A DNA stretch of 64,000 bases. It comes from Lacipirellula parvula (lineage in GTDB: Bacteria; Planctomycetota; Planctomycetia; Pirellulales; Lacipirellulaceae). Positions within the stretch are counted from its first letter, which is position 1. Every line of letters begins with the position of its first letter. The DNA is taken from assembly GCF_009177095.1 (NCBI RefSeq), contig NZ_AP021861.1, positions 1,736,001-1,800,000 on the forward strand, read 5' to 3'. A model generated the notes under the pieces. That model did no database searches and was not told where the DNA came from. It saw nothing but the letters and a program-made list of their open reading frames with translations. Of the stretch, positions 18,022 through 26,042 are shown piece by piece. Position numbers and translations under genes: made by a program.

Positions 18022-19182
18022 CTACACGACCTTGCGAAGTCCTTCGATGACGCTGACGTGGGCGGCGCGCCAAGCAGGGATGAGGCCGCTGAACAGGCCG
18101 ATGGCCGCGGCGAGCGCGACGCCCCACAGCGCGGTTCTCCAGGGGACGTAGAACATCGCCAGTCCTGGATCGACCGCACTCATGTCGATGTACCAGAACA
18201 AGAACTTCGTGCCGACCCCGCCGATCAGTCCGCCGAGCAGGCCGATGGCGACCGACTCGGCGAGAAACATTCCGAGAATGGTGTTTTGGTTGAACCCGAT
18301 CGCTTTGAACATCGCGATCTCGCGCGTCCTCTCCCGCACAGCCATCGCCATGGTGTTCGCTGCGACGCAAACGAGCGCGATGACGATGGCCGTCGCCGTC
18401 ATGCGGATGAAGCCGCGGACATTGCCCATCATTTCTAAGAACGACGCGCCGAATTCCTTCTCGGTCATCGGCTTGACTGGCGCATCCGAACTAGCAAACG
18501 AACTCTCAATCGATTGCATCACCGGCGACATCTTCGACGCCGAGTCGGTCCGCAACATAATAATGCCTGCGTTGCCGGCGTTGGGCGCTCGCGCTTCCTT
18601 CAGTGACTCGTCGAAGTAGTCGAAGTGAAACACGAGCCATGAACGGTCGGACGTTTCAGGTCCGTCGAAAATTCCGCGGACGGTGAGTTCGAGATCGACG
18701 GGGTAGATGTTTCCTTGCAACGGAATTTTATCACCGACCTTCCAGCCTTTGCTCGCGGCGAGCAGCGTCCCCACCAGGCAACCGGTTTTATCGGCTTGCC
18801 AGGCGGCAATCTGGTCGGGAGGGCAGGTGAACTCCGGGTAGACTTCGAAGAAAACCTTCGGATCGGTGGCGAACTGTGCGAACTGAGTCCGTTCTTCGCG
18901 ATAGTTCCCGCCAAACCACGACATCGGAATCGCATTCTTCACGCCAGATTGGCGGCGAACGCGATCGACGTAGGCGATTGGCAACTGGCCAGCTAGCCCG
19001 CCTTCATGCAGCACGGCGACGCGGTTGTACTGCGCGGTGCTGTTCGCCATGTCGTCCTGCAAATCGAGGAACGCATAGAGCAGCATCAACGGAAAAAGGC
19101 TGATTGCAATCGAAATCGCCGTGAGCGTCGAGCGAACTTTGTTGCGAAATACGTTCCGCAAGATCAGCGGGAAATACTTCAT
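18022..19182 (-). CDS. ABC transporter permease, FtsX/MacB type (first permease)
   Basis: 386 residues with the same layout as its neighbour: a TM near the N-terminus (SIAISLFPLMLLYAFLDL), a large extracytoplasmic domain, and three TMs near the C-terminus with MAVRERTREIAMFKAIGFNQ as the coupling helix before TM2. Its ATG overlaps the stop of the upstream ATPase gene (bases 19179-19182, ATGA), so the two are translationally coupled. Having two different permeases suggests a heterodimeric pore rather than a MacB homodimer. Confidence 0.9.
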   Translation of the reverse strand: MKYFPLILRNVFRNKVRSTLTAISIAISLFPLMLLYAFLDLQDDMANSTAQYNRVAVLHEGGLAGQLPIAYVDRVRRQSGVKNAIPMSWFGGNYREERTQFAQFATDPKVFFEVYPEFTCPPDQIAAWQADKTGCLVGTLLAASKGWKVGDKIPLQGNIYPVDLELTVRGIFDGPETSDRSWLVFHFDYFDESLKEARAPNAGNAGIIMLRTDSASKMSPVMQSIESSFASSDAPVKPMTEKEFGASFLEMMGNVRGFIRMTATAIVIALVCVAANTMAMAVRERTREIAMFKAIGFNQNTILGMFLAESVAIGLLGGLIGGVGTKFLFWYIDMSAVDPGLAMFYVPWRTALWGVALAAAIGLFSGLIPAWRAAHVSVIEGLRKVV

Positions 19183-19895
19183 CGCGTCGCCTCCAACGCA
19201 TCGATGTCGGCCTGCACGAAGGTACCTTTTTCAAGATGCAACAAGCGCTTCGCGCTGCGGGCCGCCTTCGGATCGTGCGTCACCATGATGATCGTCGTGC
19301 CGAACTGTTCATTCAACGATTGCATGAGCGCCAGGACTTCCTCGGCGCTCTGAGCGTCGAGGTTACCGGTCGGTTCGTCGGCGAGCAGCAGCACGGGGTC
19401 GTTGGCCAGTGCCCGAGCGATCGAAACCCGCTGCTCCTGACCGCCGGAGAGTTGCCGCGGGTAGTGATCGGCGCGGTCTTCGAGGCCGACGATTCGCAGC
19501 GCTGCCGCAGCGTGCTTGCGGCGTTCGCTCCGCGACAGCGGAGTCAGCAGCAGCGGCAACTCGACGTTTTCAAGTGCCGACAGCACCGGCATGAGGTTGT
19601 AGTTCTGAAAGACGAAGCCGAGATTCTCGCTCCGCCATTTGGAGAGGCCCGCTTCGGAGAGATCTCCCAGGTTCTGGTTGTTAACGATCACATCCCCGGT
19701 GGTGGGGCGGTCGAGGCCTGCGCACAGATTGAGCAGCGTCGACTTGCCGGACCCGGAGGGGCCCATCACCGCGACGAAATCGCCGCGGGGGATGTGGAGC
19801 GTAGTGTTCGTGAGAACGGGAATTACGACCTTCTCACGCCAGAAGCCTTTGGTGACGTCAACGAGCTGAACGACGCTGTCTTGGTGATCGGACAT
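19179..19895 (-). CDS. ABC transporter ATP-binding protein, MacB/LolD type
   Basis: 238 residues, a single nucleotide-binding domain. Walker [10 protein letters not shown] (about residue 40), Q-loop [20 protein letters not shown], signature LSGGQEQR, Walker [14 protein letters not shown], and the switch histidine in VTHD are all intact. The LPLLLTPLS insertion after ENVE is typical of the MacB/LolD/FtsE cluster. It overlaps the downstream permease by four bases and presumably powers both permeases. The adaptor gene lies upstream, separated by a repeat element. Confidence 0.95.
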   Translation of the reverse strand: MSDHQDSVVQLVDVTKGFWREKVVIPVLTNTTLHIPRGDFVAVMGPSGSGKSTLLNLCAGLDRPTTGDVIVNNQNLGDLSEAGLSKWRSENLGFVFQNYNLMPVLSALENVELPLLLTPLSRSERRKHAAAALRIVGLEDRADHYPRQLSGGQEQRVSIARALANDPVLLLADEPTGNLDAQSAEEVLALMQSLNEQFGTTIIMVTHDPKAARSAKRLLHLEKGTFVQADIDALEATR

Positions 19896-19930
19896 GACTG
19901 CTTAACGATCCCTGGCTTTTGGGGGATTTA

Positions 19931-20120
19931 ACTGCCAAGGACGCCAAGGACGCCAAGGAGAAAGCTTGGCGAACGTGCGAGCCGTGGCGAATGCGAATGA
20001 TCTGGTCAGTAAATGAAAGGTATTGTTGCGGATTTAGACAACGAACGCGGTCGGCTCACTGTTGGGACGAAGATCGCGGAGTTGTATTCTCCCTTGGCGT
20101 CCTTAGCGTCCTTGGCGGTT
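19931..20120. repeat. Inverted-repeat element, CCAAGGACG family (C)
   Basis: The left end holds tandem GCCAAGGAC units (ACTGCCAAGGACGCCAAGGA then CGCCAAGG, 19931-19959). The right end is the near inverse (CCTTGGCGTCCTTAGCGTCC then TTGGCGG, 20092-20117). About 130 bases of unrelated sequence lie between. It is noncoding: the apparent ORF reading TAKDAKDAKE through the left end is an artefact of the repeat. It lies between the adaptor and ATPase genes. Confidence 0.7.
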
Positions 20121-20127
20121 CAAGTCC

Positions 20128-21411
20128 TTACTCCGCCATCTTCACCTGCGCGCCTTCCTTGAGACCCGGCGGCGGCGAGGTAACGAGCATTTCGCCCCCT
20201 TTGAACGGCGAGGCCATTTCGATCAAACCACCGTCGGCGTCGCCCTTGGTGGTCACGGAGACTTTACGCACTCGGTCGCCTTCGAGGACCCAGGCGAATT
20301 TTTCCTCGCCCTCGCCCTGAATGGCGGTCACTGGAGCAAAGATCCCTTTGCGTTCCGATTGGTTCGCGTCGCCTTCCTTTTGGTCGGGCAAAAAGAAGAC
20401 TGTCGCGCTCAGCTCGGGGAACAGCCGTTCGTCGGGGTTAAGGATCGCGACCTTCACCTTGACGATGCCGCGGGTGCGGTCGCCCATGGGGATGATTTCG
20501 CGGAGCTTGCCGCGGTAGCGGTGATCGGGGACGGCGTCGACGACCACCTCGGTCGGCTGGCCCTTGCGAATCTGCCCCAGATAGTCTTCTTTGACGTCGG
20601 TGTCGACTTCGAGTTCATCAAGTTTGGCGAGCGTGATCACCGAGCCGCGGCCTGAACTGGCGCCCATCCCGCCCGGCATAATCGATTCGCCCTTCTCGGC
20701 GTCCTTTGTCACCACCGTGCCGTCGAACGGGGCGTAGATAAACATGTTGCGAATCGCCTCTTCCGCCTCTTTCACCGCATTCTTCGCCGCCGCGACCGAG
20801 GCTTCGCGAGCTTGCAGGATCGTCTTGTTCGCGTCGCGAGTCGTTTGCGCCTTTTCCAGCGCGGCCTTTGTGCCGGCGTTACGCTTGAAGACGTCTTGCT
20901 CGCGGTTGAAATCGCGTTGCGACTGCTCAGCATTGAACTTGGCTTCGGCAACTTGAGCTTCCGCCAAAGCGACCGCGACTTTGCGCGATTCGAGCATCGC
21001 GTCGAGGTCGGCATGCTCAAGCTCGGCGAGTACGTCGCCCGCCTTCACTTCGGTTCCTTCTTCAACCGGGATCTCGGCGATGCGGCCCGGCACCTTGGCG
21101 CCGACGGCGGCCTGCCAACGCGATTCGAGATACCCCGTGGCGGTCAGCTCCGTCTTTAACTGGCCCAGCGTCATGACGCGCACTGAATCGACCGCAACTT
21201 CCGGCAGCGGGAACAGCTGATCCTTCAATGCCACGTAGCCCGCGGCGCCGATTGCGCCGAGGATCGCCAACAGCAGCAGCCCCCACGCCAGGAGCGCGAG
21301 CGGCGAACTGCGGCGAGCCTGGCTGCGGTCGATTCGCAGCGACGAAAGCTCATCGCGCAACGAACCAGCTTTGACATTGGGCAGGGTAGGGGAGGGCGAT
21401 GTCGAAGACAT
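20128..21411 (-). CDS. HlyD/MFP-type efflux adaptor
   Basis: Periplasmic membrane-fusion protein, 427 residues. An N-terminal cytoplasmic ~40 residues precede a single TM (LALLAWGLLLLAILGAIGAA). Next comes the lipoyl half-motif (VGAKVPGRIAEIPVEEGTEV, KAGDVLAELEHADL), then an alpha-helical hairpin rich in Ala/Glu/Lys (about 135-215), the second lipoyl half (IYAPFDGTVVTKDAEKGE), and beta-barrel and proximal domains. It is the natural adaptor for the ABC genes downstream, although a 232-base gap with a repeat element intervenes. No outer-membrane TolC-type gene is visible. Confidence 0.92.
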   Translation of the reverse strand: MSSTSPSPTLPNVKAGSLRDELSSLRIDRSQARRSSPLALLAWGLLLLAILGAIGAAGYVALKDQLFPLPEVAVDSVRVMTLGQLKTELTATGYLESRWQAAVGAKVPGRIAEIPVEEGTEVKAGDVLAELEHADLDAMLESRKVAVALAEAQVAEAKFNAEQSQRDFNREQDVFKRNAGTKAALEKAQTTRDANKTILQAREASVAAAKNAVKEAEEAIRNMFIYAPFDGTVVTKDAEKGESIMPGGMGASSGRGSVITLAKLDELEVDTDVKEDYLGQIRKGQPTEVVVDAVPDHRYRGKLREIIPMGDRTRGIVKVKVAILNPDERLFPELSATVFFLPDQKEGDANQSERKGIFAPVTAIQGEGEEKFAWVLEGDRVRKVSVTTKGDADGGLIEMASPFKGGEMLVTSPPPGLKEGAQVKMAE

Positions 21412-21612
21412 GGCGGCGGGCGGAGCGGAAGGAGGGACTGCGGGAAACCCATAGGGTAACGATGTACAGGCAATCTGTCATCATAACCCAAGGAGTTCGT
21501 TGGGGGAGCGGCAACATTGCCCGGTAAAAGAGGGCAAAATCGCAGCCCGACAGCGGCGCTCGCGTTCGGCCGGAGAGCTTTCCAGTTGCGAAGTATGAAA
21601 TCCCTCCCCTAG

Positions 21613-21633
21613 TCCCTCCCTGCGAGGGAGGGG
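21613..21633. repeat. GC-rich hairpin downstream of ldhA
   Basis: TCCCTCCCT (21613-21621) pairs with AGGGAGGGG (21625-21633) around a GCG loop. It lies right after the stop codon of the minus-strand dehydrogenase gene, but no T-run follows on that strand. Sequence similarity to the family D element at 32575 suggests a degenerate repeat rather than a clean terminator. Confidence 0.45.
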
Positions 21634-21634
21634 A

Positions 21635-22642
21635 TTATTTTGCTGCATGAGCGGCGGTCACTTCGTTCGCCAGCGTCTCGCCTCGTTCGAATGCGGTGAG
21701 ATTGTGCACCGTCGTCTCGGCAATGTTTCGCAACGCCTCGTCGGTGAAGTAGGCCTGGTGCCCGGTGATCAGCACGTTAGGGAAGGTCAGCAACCGCTGA
21801 AAGATATCATCCTGGATAATCGTTTCGGACAGGTTCTCGAAAAAGAGGGGCGCCTCTTGTTCGTACACGTCGAGCGCCAGCGAACCAATATGGCGATTCT
21901 TCAAGCCACGGATGACCGCCTCGGCGTCGACGAGCCCGCCGCGGCTCGTGTTCACGAGCATCACGCCACGCTTCATCAGCCCGATCGATTCATCGTTGAC
22001 GAGGTGGTATGACTCGGGGGTGAGCGGGCAGTGGAAGCTGATCACGTCGGAGTGCCGCCAGATTTCATCGAGCTCGACGTACGATCCGCCCTGCTCGATG
22101 AGCTCGCGAGATTGAAACGGATCGTGCGCGATCACTCGACAACCAAGTCCCAGTAGCGACTTCGCCAGGATGACGCCGATCTTGCCCGTGCCGACGATGC
22201 CGACCGTCTTTCCGTGCAGATCAAACCCCAGCAGGCCGTGGAGCGCGAAGTTCCCTTCGCGAACCCTGTTATACGCGCGGTGAATCTTGCGATTGAGGCA
22301 AAGGATGAGGGCGAGCGTATGCTCGGCGACGGCGTAGGGCGAGTAAGCCGGCACGCGGACGACTTTGATGCCATGCTGCTCCGCCGCCTTCAAGTCGACG
22401 TTATTGAATCCCGCGCACCGCAGCGCGATGAGCCGACAGCCTTGGCGGGCGAGTCGCTCCATCGCCACGGCGTCGCAGCCGTCGTTCACGAAAATGCAGA
22501 CCGCGTCGGAACCGGTTTGCAGCACCGCGGTGTGTTCGCTCAGTCGCTCGTCGAGGTAACGGAACTGATGCTGGGCTTCGAGATTGGCCGCGTCGAGAAA
22601 CTGCCGGTCGTACGGCTTCGTGCTGTAGACGGAGATGTGCAT
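21635..22642 (-). CDS. ldhA: D-lactate dehydrogenase, LdhA type
   Basis: NAD-dependent D-2-hydroxyacid dehydrogenase, 335 residues from the ATG at 22642 (MHISVYSTKPYDRQF). Upstream codons to 22714 are open but unlike the family. It follows E. coli LdhA closely in pattern: CIFVNDGCDAVAMERL, LIALRCAGFNNVDLKAAE, VVRVPAYSPYAVAEHTLALI, Rossmann loop GIVGTGKIGV, HCPLTPESYHLVNDE, catalytic NTSRGGLVD, and the active-site histidine in LITGHQAYFT. It probably reduces pyruvate to D-lactate under fermentative conditions. It stands alone, with a family A repeat upstream separating it from the encapsulin operon. Confidence 0.93.
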   Translation of the reverse strand: MHISVYSTKPYDRQFLDAANLEAQHQFRYLDERLSEHTAVLQTGSDAVCIFVNDGCDAVAMERLARQGCRLIALRCAGFNNVDLKAAEQHGIKVVRVPAYSPYAVAEHTLALILCLNRKIHRAYNRVREGNFALHGLLGFDLHGKTVGIVGTGKIGVILAKSLLGLGCRVIAHDPFQSRELIEQGGSYVELDEIWRHSDVISFHCPLTPESYHLVNDESIGLMKRGVMLVNTSRGGLVDAEAVIRGLKNRHIGSLALDVYEQEAPLFFENLSETIIQDDIFQRLLTFPNVLITGHQAYFTDEALRNIAETTVHNLTAFERGETLANEVTAAHAAK

Positions 22643-22721
22643 CGCGGTTGACTCTCGTTGCGGGTGGAACTGGCAAGTTCTTCTTGCGTGCTCAAGTAGA
22701 ACATCCCGCCGCAACGATTTT

Positions 22722-22808
22722 TAGCCCCTGGCTCCGCCAGGGGGTAGCGTGACGTTACGTAACGCTTTGCGGAACGCGAAATGACCCCCGGGCGGAGCCC
22801 GGGGCTAG
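22722..22808. repeat. Palindromic intergenic repeat, family A, copy 2
   Basis: 87 bases from TAGCCCCTGGCTCCGCCAGG to CGGGCGGAGCCCGGGGCTAG, exactly as long as the copy at 13157-13243 and with nearly the same right arm. The centre contains a separate small palindrome (GTTACGTAAC). It lies between the cysteine desulfurase and ldhA, downstream of the former on the minus strand, and its long hairpin could stabilise or end that transcript. Confidence 0.75.
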
Positions 22809-22834
22809 GAAGGCGGTCAGCTAAGCCACCTGCC

Positions 22835-24985
22835 TTACGAGCGGTACCCAATGCTGCCCGACTTTACGTGGTGAATCGCCTCGACCAGGCGGTTCACGTC
22901 GTCGACGTTGTTGTACATCGCCAGCGACGGCCGCACGGTCGACTCGACGCCCATGCGGCGGAGAATCGGCTGAGCACAGTGGTGCCCCGAGCGAACCGCG
23001 ATCCCTTCGGCGTTGAGCGCCTTGCCGATCGATTCGTTCTCGTGCCCGGCGAGGGTGAACGACAGTACGCTCGCCTTCTCGGGCGCGGTGCCGATCAGCC
23101 GCAGGCCGTCGATCGATTGCAACGCCCGCGTCGCGTAGACGAGCAGGTCGTGCTCGTAGCGGGCGATGTTTTCGATGCCGAGCCGTTCGACATAGTCGAT
23201 CGCGGCGCCAAGGCCGACCGCATCGGCGATGTTGCCAGTGCCTGCTTCAAAACGATTCGGAGCCCCTTGGTAGATCGTCTTCTCGAAGGTGACGTCCTGA
23301 ATCATGTTGCCGCCGCCCTGCCACGGTTGCGTCGACTCGAGCAAGTCGCGCTTGCCGTAGAGGACGCCGATCCCGGTGGGAGCGAATACTTTGTGGCCGG
23401 AGAACACGTACCAGTCGGCGTTCAGCGATTGCACGTCGGCTCGCATGTGCGAGACGGCTTGGGCGCCGTCGACAAGGACGCGGGCGCCGTAACGCTGCGC
23501 GATGGCGACCATTTCCTTCGCCGGCGTGATCGTGCCGAGGGCGTTCGACACCTGCGGGAACGCCACGAGCCGCGTCCGCGAGGTGAACAGCTTTTGGTAC
23601 TCGTCGAGCAGAATCTGCCCGTCGTCGTCGACCGGGGCGACGCGAATGCGGGCGCCAGTCTCTTGGGCGAGCATCTGCCACGGCACAATGTTGGCGTGGT
23701 GCTCCAGGTTCGTCAGAACGATTTCATCGTCCTTGCCGACGTGCTGGCGTCCCCAACTCTTGGCGACGAGGTTGATCGCTTCGGTGGCGCCGCGGACGAA
23801 CACGATCTCGCTACTTGAGGAAGCGTTGAGAAACTTCGCCACCTTGTTGCGTGCGTCTTCGTACGCATCGGTCGCGCGAGCGGCGAGTTCGTGGGCCGCG
23901 CGGTGGATGTTCGAATTTTCGTGTTGGTAGAAGTACGCGATGCGGTCGATCACCGACTGCGGCTTCTGCGTCGTCGCGGCGTTGTCGAGCCACACCAACG
24001 GATGGCCGTTGACGCGTTCCTGCAGAATTGGGAAGTCGCGACGGATGGCTTCGACGCTAAACGGCTGATGCAGCGCCAGGCCGCCCGTCGGGATCGGCTG
24101 GCTCACGCGGGGCGCCGACGACGGCAGCGAGACTCCCGGCACCGGCAGCAAATCGCTCGGCGGCGCGGAGAACCGCGCGAACTGGTGAGCTTCGTTCAGA
24201 AAATAGAACGTTGAGCCATCTTCGACGCGATTCACGGCGTGCGACGACGCGGGAACCACCGACGGACCGCTGTTGACGCCGCTGGCCGGCGCGCCGCTGC
24301 GATTGGTCGGCACGCCCGAGATGTTGCTGTGCTCCAGTGCCGATTGCAGGCGATCGTCGTCGACCGATTGCAACGTCTGCGGCGGGTGGCCGCCAGGGAG
24401 CGACACGCCGCTTTGCTGTTGGCCGGCGGTCGTCGGAAACGGCGGCGTGGGCGACGCCGTGCCGCCGCCAGCGTTCAACGAACTCTCTGGCGTTAAGTCT
24501 AATCCACTCACTGCCGGCGTTCCTGGTAACTGCGACGTCGAGCCGAATCCAGACGCCGGCACGTGCGGTTGCGTTACCGACGGCGAACCGAGGCCTTGCG
24601 CAGTACTTGGAATTGCACCGCCAGGGAATTGCGCCGGCGCTCCACCGCTGCCCCCCATGAACCCCTGCGGAGAGGATGGCAGCGGCGCACCAAACCCGCC
24701 GGCTGAACCGCCGGGCGTGAAGCTGTTCGGACCCGCCGGCATTCCGGGGACCGAGCCAGGCGCTCCGCCCGGCACGGCTCCGATCGACAACGGCTGCATG
24801 CCGTACGCCGCGCCCCCGGGAGGAGCGGCGTACAGTTCGTTCGCCAAACGGGTGAGCGCACCCTCCAGCAGCGTGCCATCGCAAGGAAGGCTGCGGCCCA
24901 ACTGCGGTTGAGGCAGCGAGCCCGTGCTCTGCGGCAAGCCGGCGGGGAGGTCGCGACTACTTGCTGTAGAGATGTTGATAGTCAT
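22835..24985 (-). CDS. Family 2A encapsulin cargo: cysteine desulfurase with disordered N-terminal extension
   Basis: 716 residues from the ATG at 24985. The first ~300 residues are low-complexity, rich in Gly, Pro, Ser, Ala and Gln (e.g. GGAPGSVPGMPAGPNSFTPG), with a few ordered islands such as GTLLEGALTRLANELYAAPP and STFYFLNEAHQFARF. From about 305 a full SufS/CsdA-type desulfurase follows: VWLDNAATTQKPQSVID, PLP lysine in SGHKVFAPTGIG (about 530), and catalytic cysteine in AVRSGHHCAQP (about 669). The family removes sulfur from L-cysteine, giving alanine and persulfide. In family 2A encapsulins the N-terminal extension directs loading into the shell. The start overlaps the shell gene by 29 bases, so they are coupled. 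Confidence 0.93.
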   Translation of the reverse strand: MTINISTASSRDLPAGLPQSTGSLPQPQLGRSLPCDGTLLEGALTRLANELYAAPPGGAAYGMQPLSIGAVPGGAPGSVPGMPAGPNSFTPGGSAGGFGAPLPSSPQGFMGGSGGAPAQFPGGAIPSTAQGLGSPSVTQPHVPASGFGSTSQLPGTPAVSGLDLTPESSLNAGGGTASPTPPFPTTAGQQQSGVSLPGGHPPQTLQSVDDDRLQSALEHSNISGVPTNRSGAPASGVNSGPSVVPASSHAVNRVEDGSTFYFLNEAHQFARFSAPPSDLLPVPGVSLPSSAPRVSQPIPTGGLALHQPFSVEAIRRDFPILQERVNGHPLVWLDNAATTQKPQSVIDRIAYFYQHENSNIHRAAHELAARATDAYEDARNKVAKFLNASSSSEIVFVRGATEAINLVAKSWGRQHVGKDDEIVLTNLEHHANIVPWQMLAQETGARIRVAPVDDDGQILLDEYQKLFTSRTRLVAFPQVSNALGTITPAKEMVAIAQRYGARVLVDGAQAVSHMRADVQSLNADWYVFSGHKVFAPTGIGVLYGKRDLLESTQPWQGGGNMIQDVTFEKTIYQGAPNRFEAGTGNIADAVGLGAAIDYVERLGIENIARYEHDLLVYATRALQSIDGLRLIGTAPEKASVLSFTLAGHENESIGKALNAEGIAVRSGHHCAQPILRRMGVESTVRPSLAMYNNVDDVNRLVEAIHHVKSGSIGYRS

Positions 24986-25886
24986 GGTACTTTCCGATTT
25001 CCACGTTATCGAGCACGCCGAGCGCATCTTCCGTCATGACGACGGCGGAGCAATAAAGCGACACGAGGTAAGATGCGATCGCCTTGCGGCTGATGCCCAT
25101 GAAACGGACGGAAAGTCCCATCCCTTGCTGGCCCGGTAGGCCAGGTTGGTAGAGGCCGATGACGCCTTGGCGCGACTCGCCGGTGCGCATCAGCACGATG
25201 CTCGTCTTGCCCCCTTCGGTGCCCAGCTTGTCGCAGGGGAAGATCGGGATGCCGCGCCAAGTGATGAACTGCGAACCGAACATCGTCACCGTGGCCGGAG
25301 GCACGCCGCGGCGGGTGCATTCACGACCGAACGCCGCGATCGCGAGCGGATGGGCCAGGAAGAAACCAGGTTCCTTCCAGACGCGGGCGATCAGCTCGTC
25401 CATGTCGTCCGGCGTCGGCGGGCCGCTGCGGGTCTTGATCCGCATGCCGGGCGCCGTGTTGGTGAGCAGGCCGTACTCCTTGTTGTTGAGGAGTTCGCTC
25501 TCTTGGCGTTCTTTGACCGTTTCGATCGCCAACCGCAGTTGCTCGCCGATCTGGTCGTGCGGCACGCTGTAGAGGTCGGAGACGCGGGTGTGAATGTCGA
25601 CGATCGTCGTCACCGCGCTGAGCATGTACTCGCGGGGATTTTCGTCGTAGTCGACGAACGTTTCAGGCAGATCTCGCTCATCGCGGCGAGAGCAGGCGAC
25701 GGTGACGCGCGAGGCGTCCTTCACCTTGTTCAGGCGGTAAATGCCGGCTTCCACCGGAACCCACGGCAGGAGATGCGTCAACCACCGGGGGGTGATCGTC
25801 GACATCTGCGGCGGGGTCTTCGTCGCGTTCGCAAGTTGCCGTGCGGCGACGTCGCCAAGCGCAAGTTGGGGAGGGGCGTCGGCCAT
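24957..25886 (-). CDS. srpI: Family 2A encapsulin shell protein (SrpI type)
   Basis: 309-residue HK97-fold shell protein of a protein nanocompartment. I recognise the SrpI family by TITPRWLTHLLPWVPVEAG, ESELLNNKEYGLL, DELIARVWKEPGFFLAHPLA, TMFGSQFITWRGIPI and the conserved C-terminal LDNVEIGKYHDYQHLYSK. No cyclic-nucleotide-binding insertion is seen, which separates it from family 2B. Older databases often call such proteins Crp/Fnr regulators, which is wrong for this architecture. A strong ribosome binding site (GAAGGAAGG) lies five bases before the ATG. The cargo desulfurase overlaps its 3' end, and serine acetyltransferase lies 156 bases upstream. Confidence 0.93.
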   Translation of the reverse strand: MADAPPQLALGDVAARQLANATKTPPQMSTITPRWLTHLLPWVPVEAGIYRLNKVKDASRVTVACSRRDERDLPETFVDYDENPREYMLSAVTTIVDIHTRVSDLYSVPHDQIGEQLRLAIETVKERQESELLNNKEYGLLTNTAPGMRIKTRSGPPTPDDMDELIARVWKEPGFFLAHPLAIAAFGRECTRRGVPPATVTMFGSQFITWRGIPIFPCDKLGTEGGKTSIVLMRTGESRQGVIGLYQPGLPGQQGMGLSVRFMGISRKAIASYLVSLYCSAVVMTEDALGVLDNVEIGKYHDYQHLYSK

Positions 25887-26042
25887 AGATTCCTTCCTTC
25901 TCGTATGGGGCTTCAGTCGTCTGAAGCGGTGGAGGCAGTCGGCCGACCAGCGTTAGCAATCGGCCTGCGTCAGTGTTTTAGTTTCGCGCTTCAGAAAATA
26001 ACAGTGGTTGCCAGCCGCTAGCAAACGGTCGGCAGTGATTTT

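Noticed and set aside
19919-20320. 133-residue frame beginning with TAKDAKDAKE
   Set aside because: Created by the CCAAGGACG repeat and overlapping the adaptor gene; a known type of annotation artefact.
21613-21633. Intrinsic terminator for ldhA
   Set aside because: The hairpin is good but no T-run follows on the minus strand; more likely a degenerate repeat.
24957-25886. Crp/Fnr-type transcription regulator
   Set aside because: Homologues are often so named, but there is no cyclic-nucleotide or helix-turn-helix domain; the sequence is that of a family 2A encapsulin shell.
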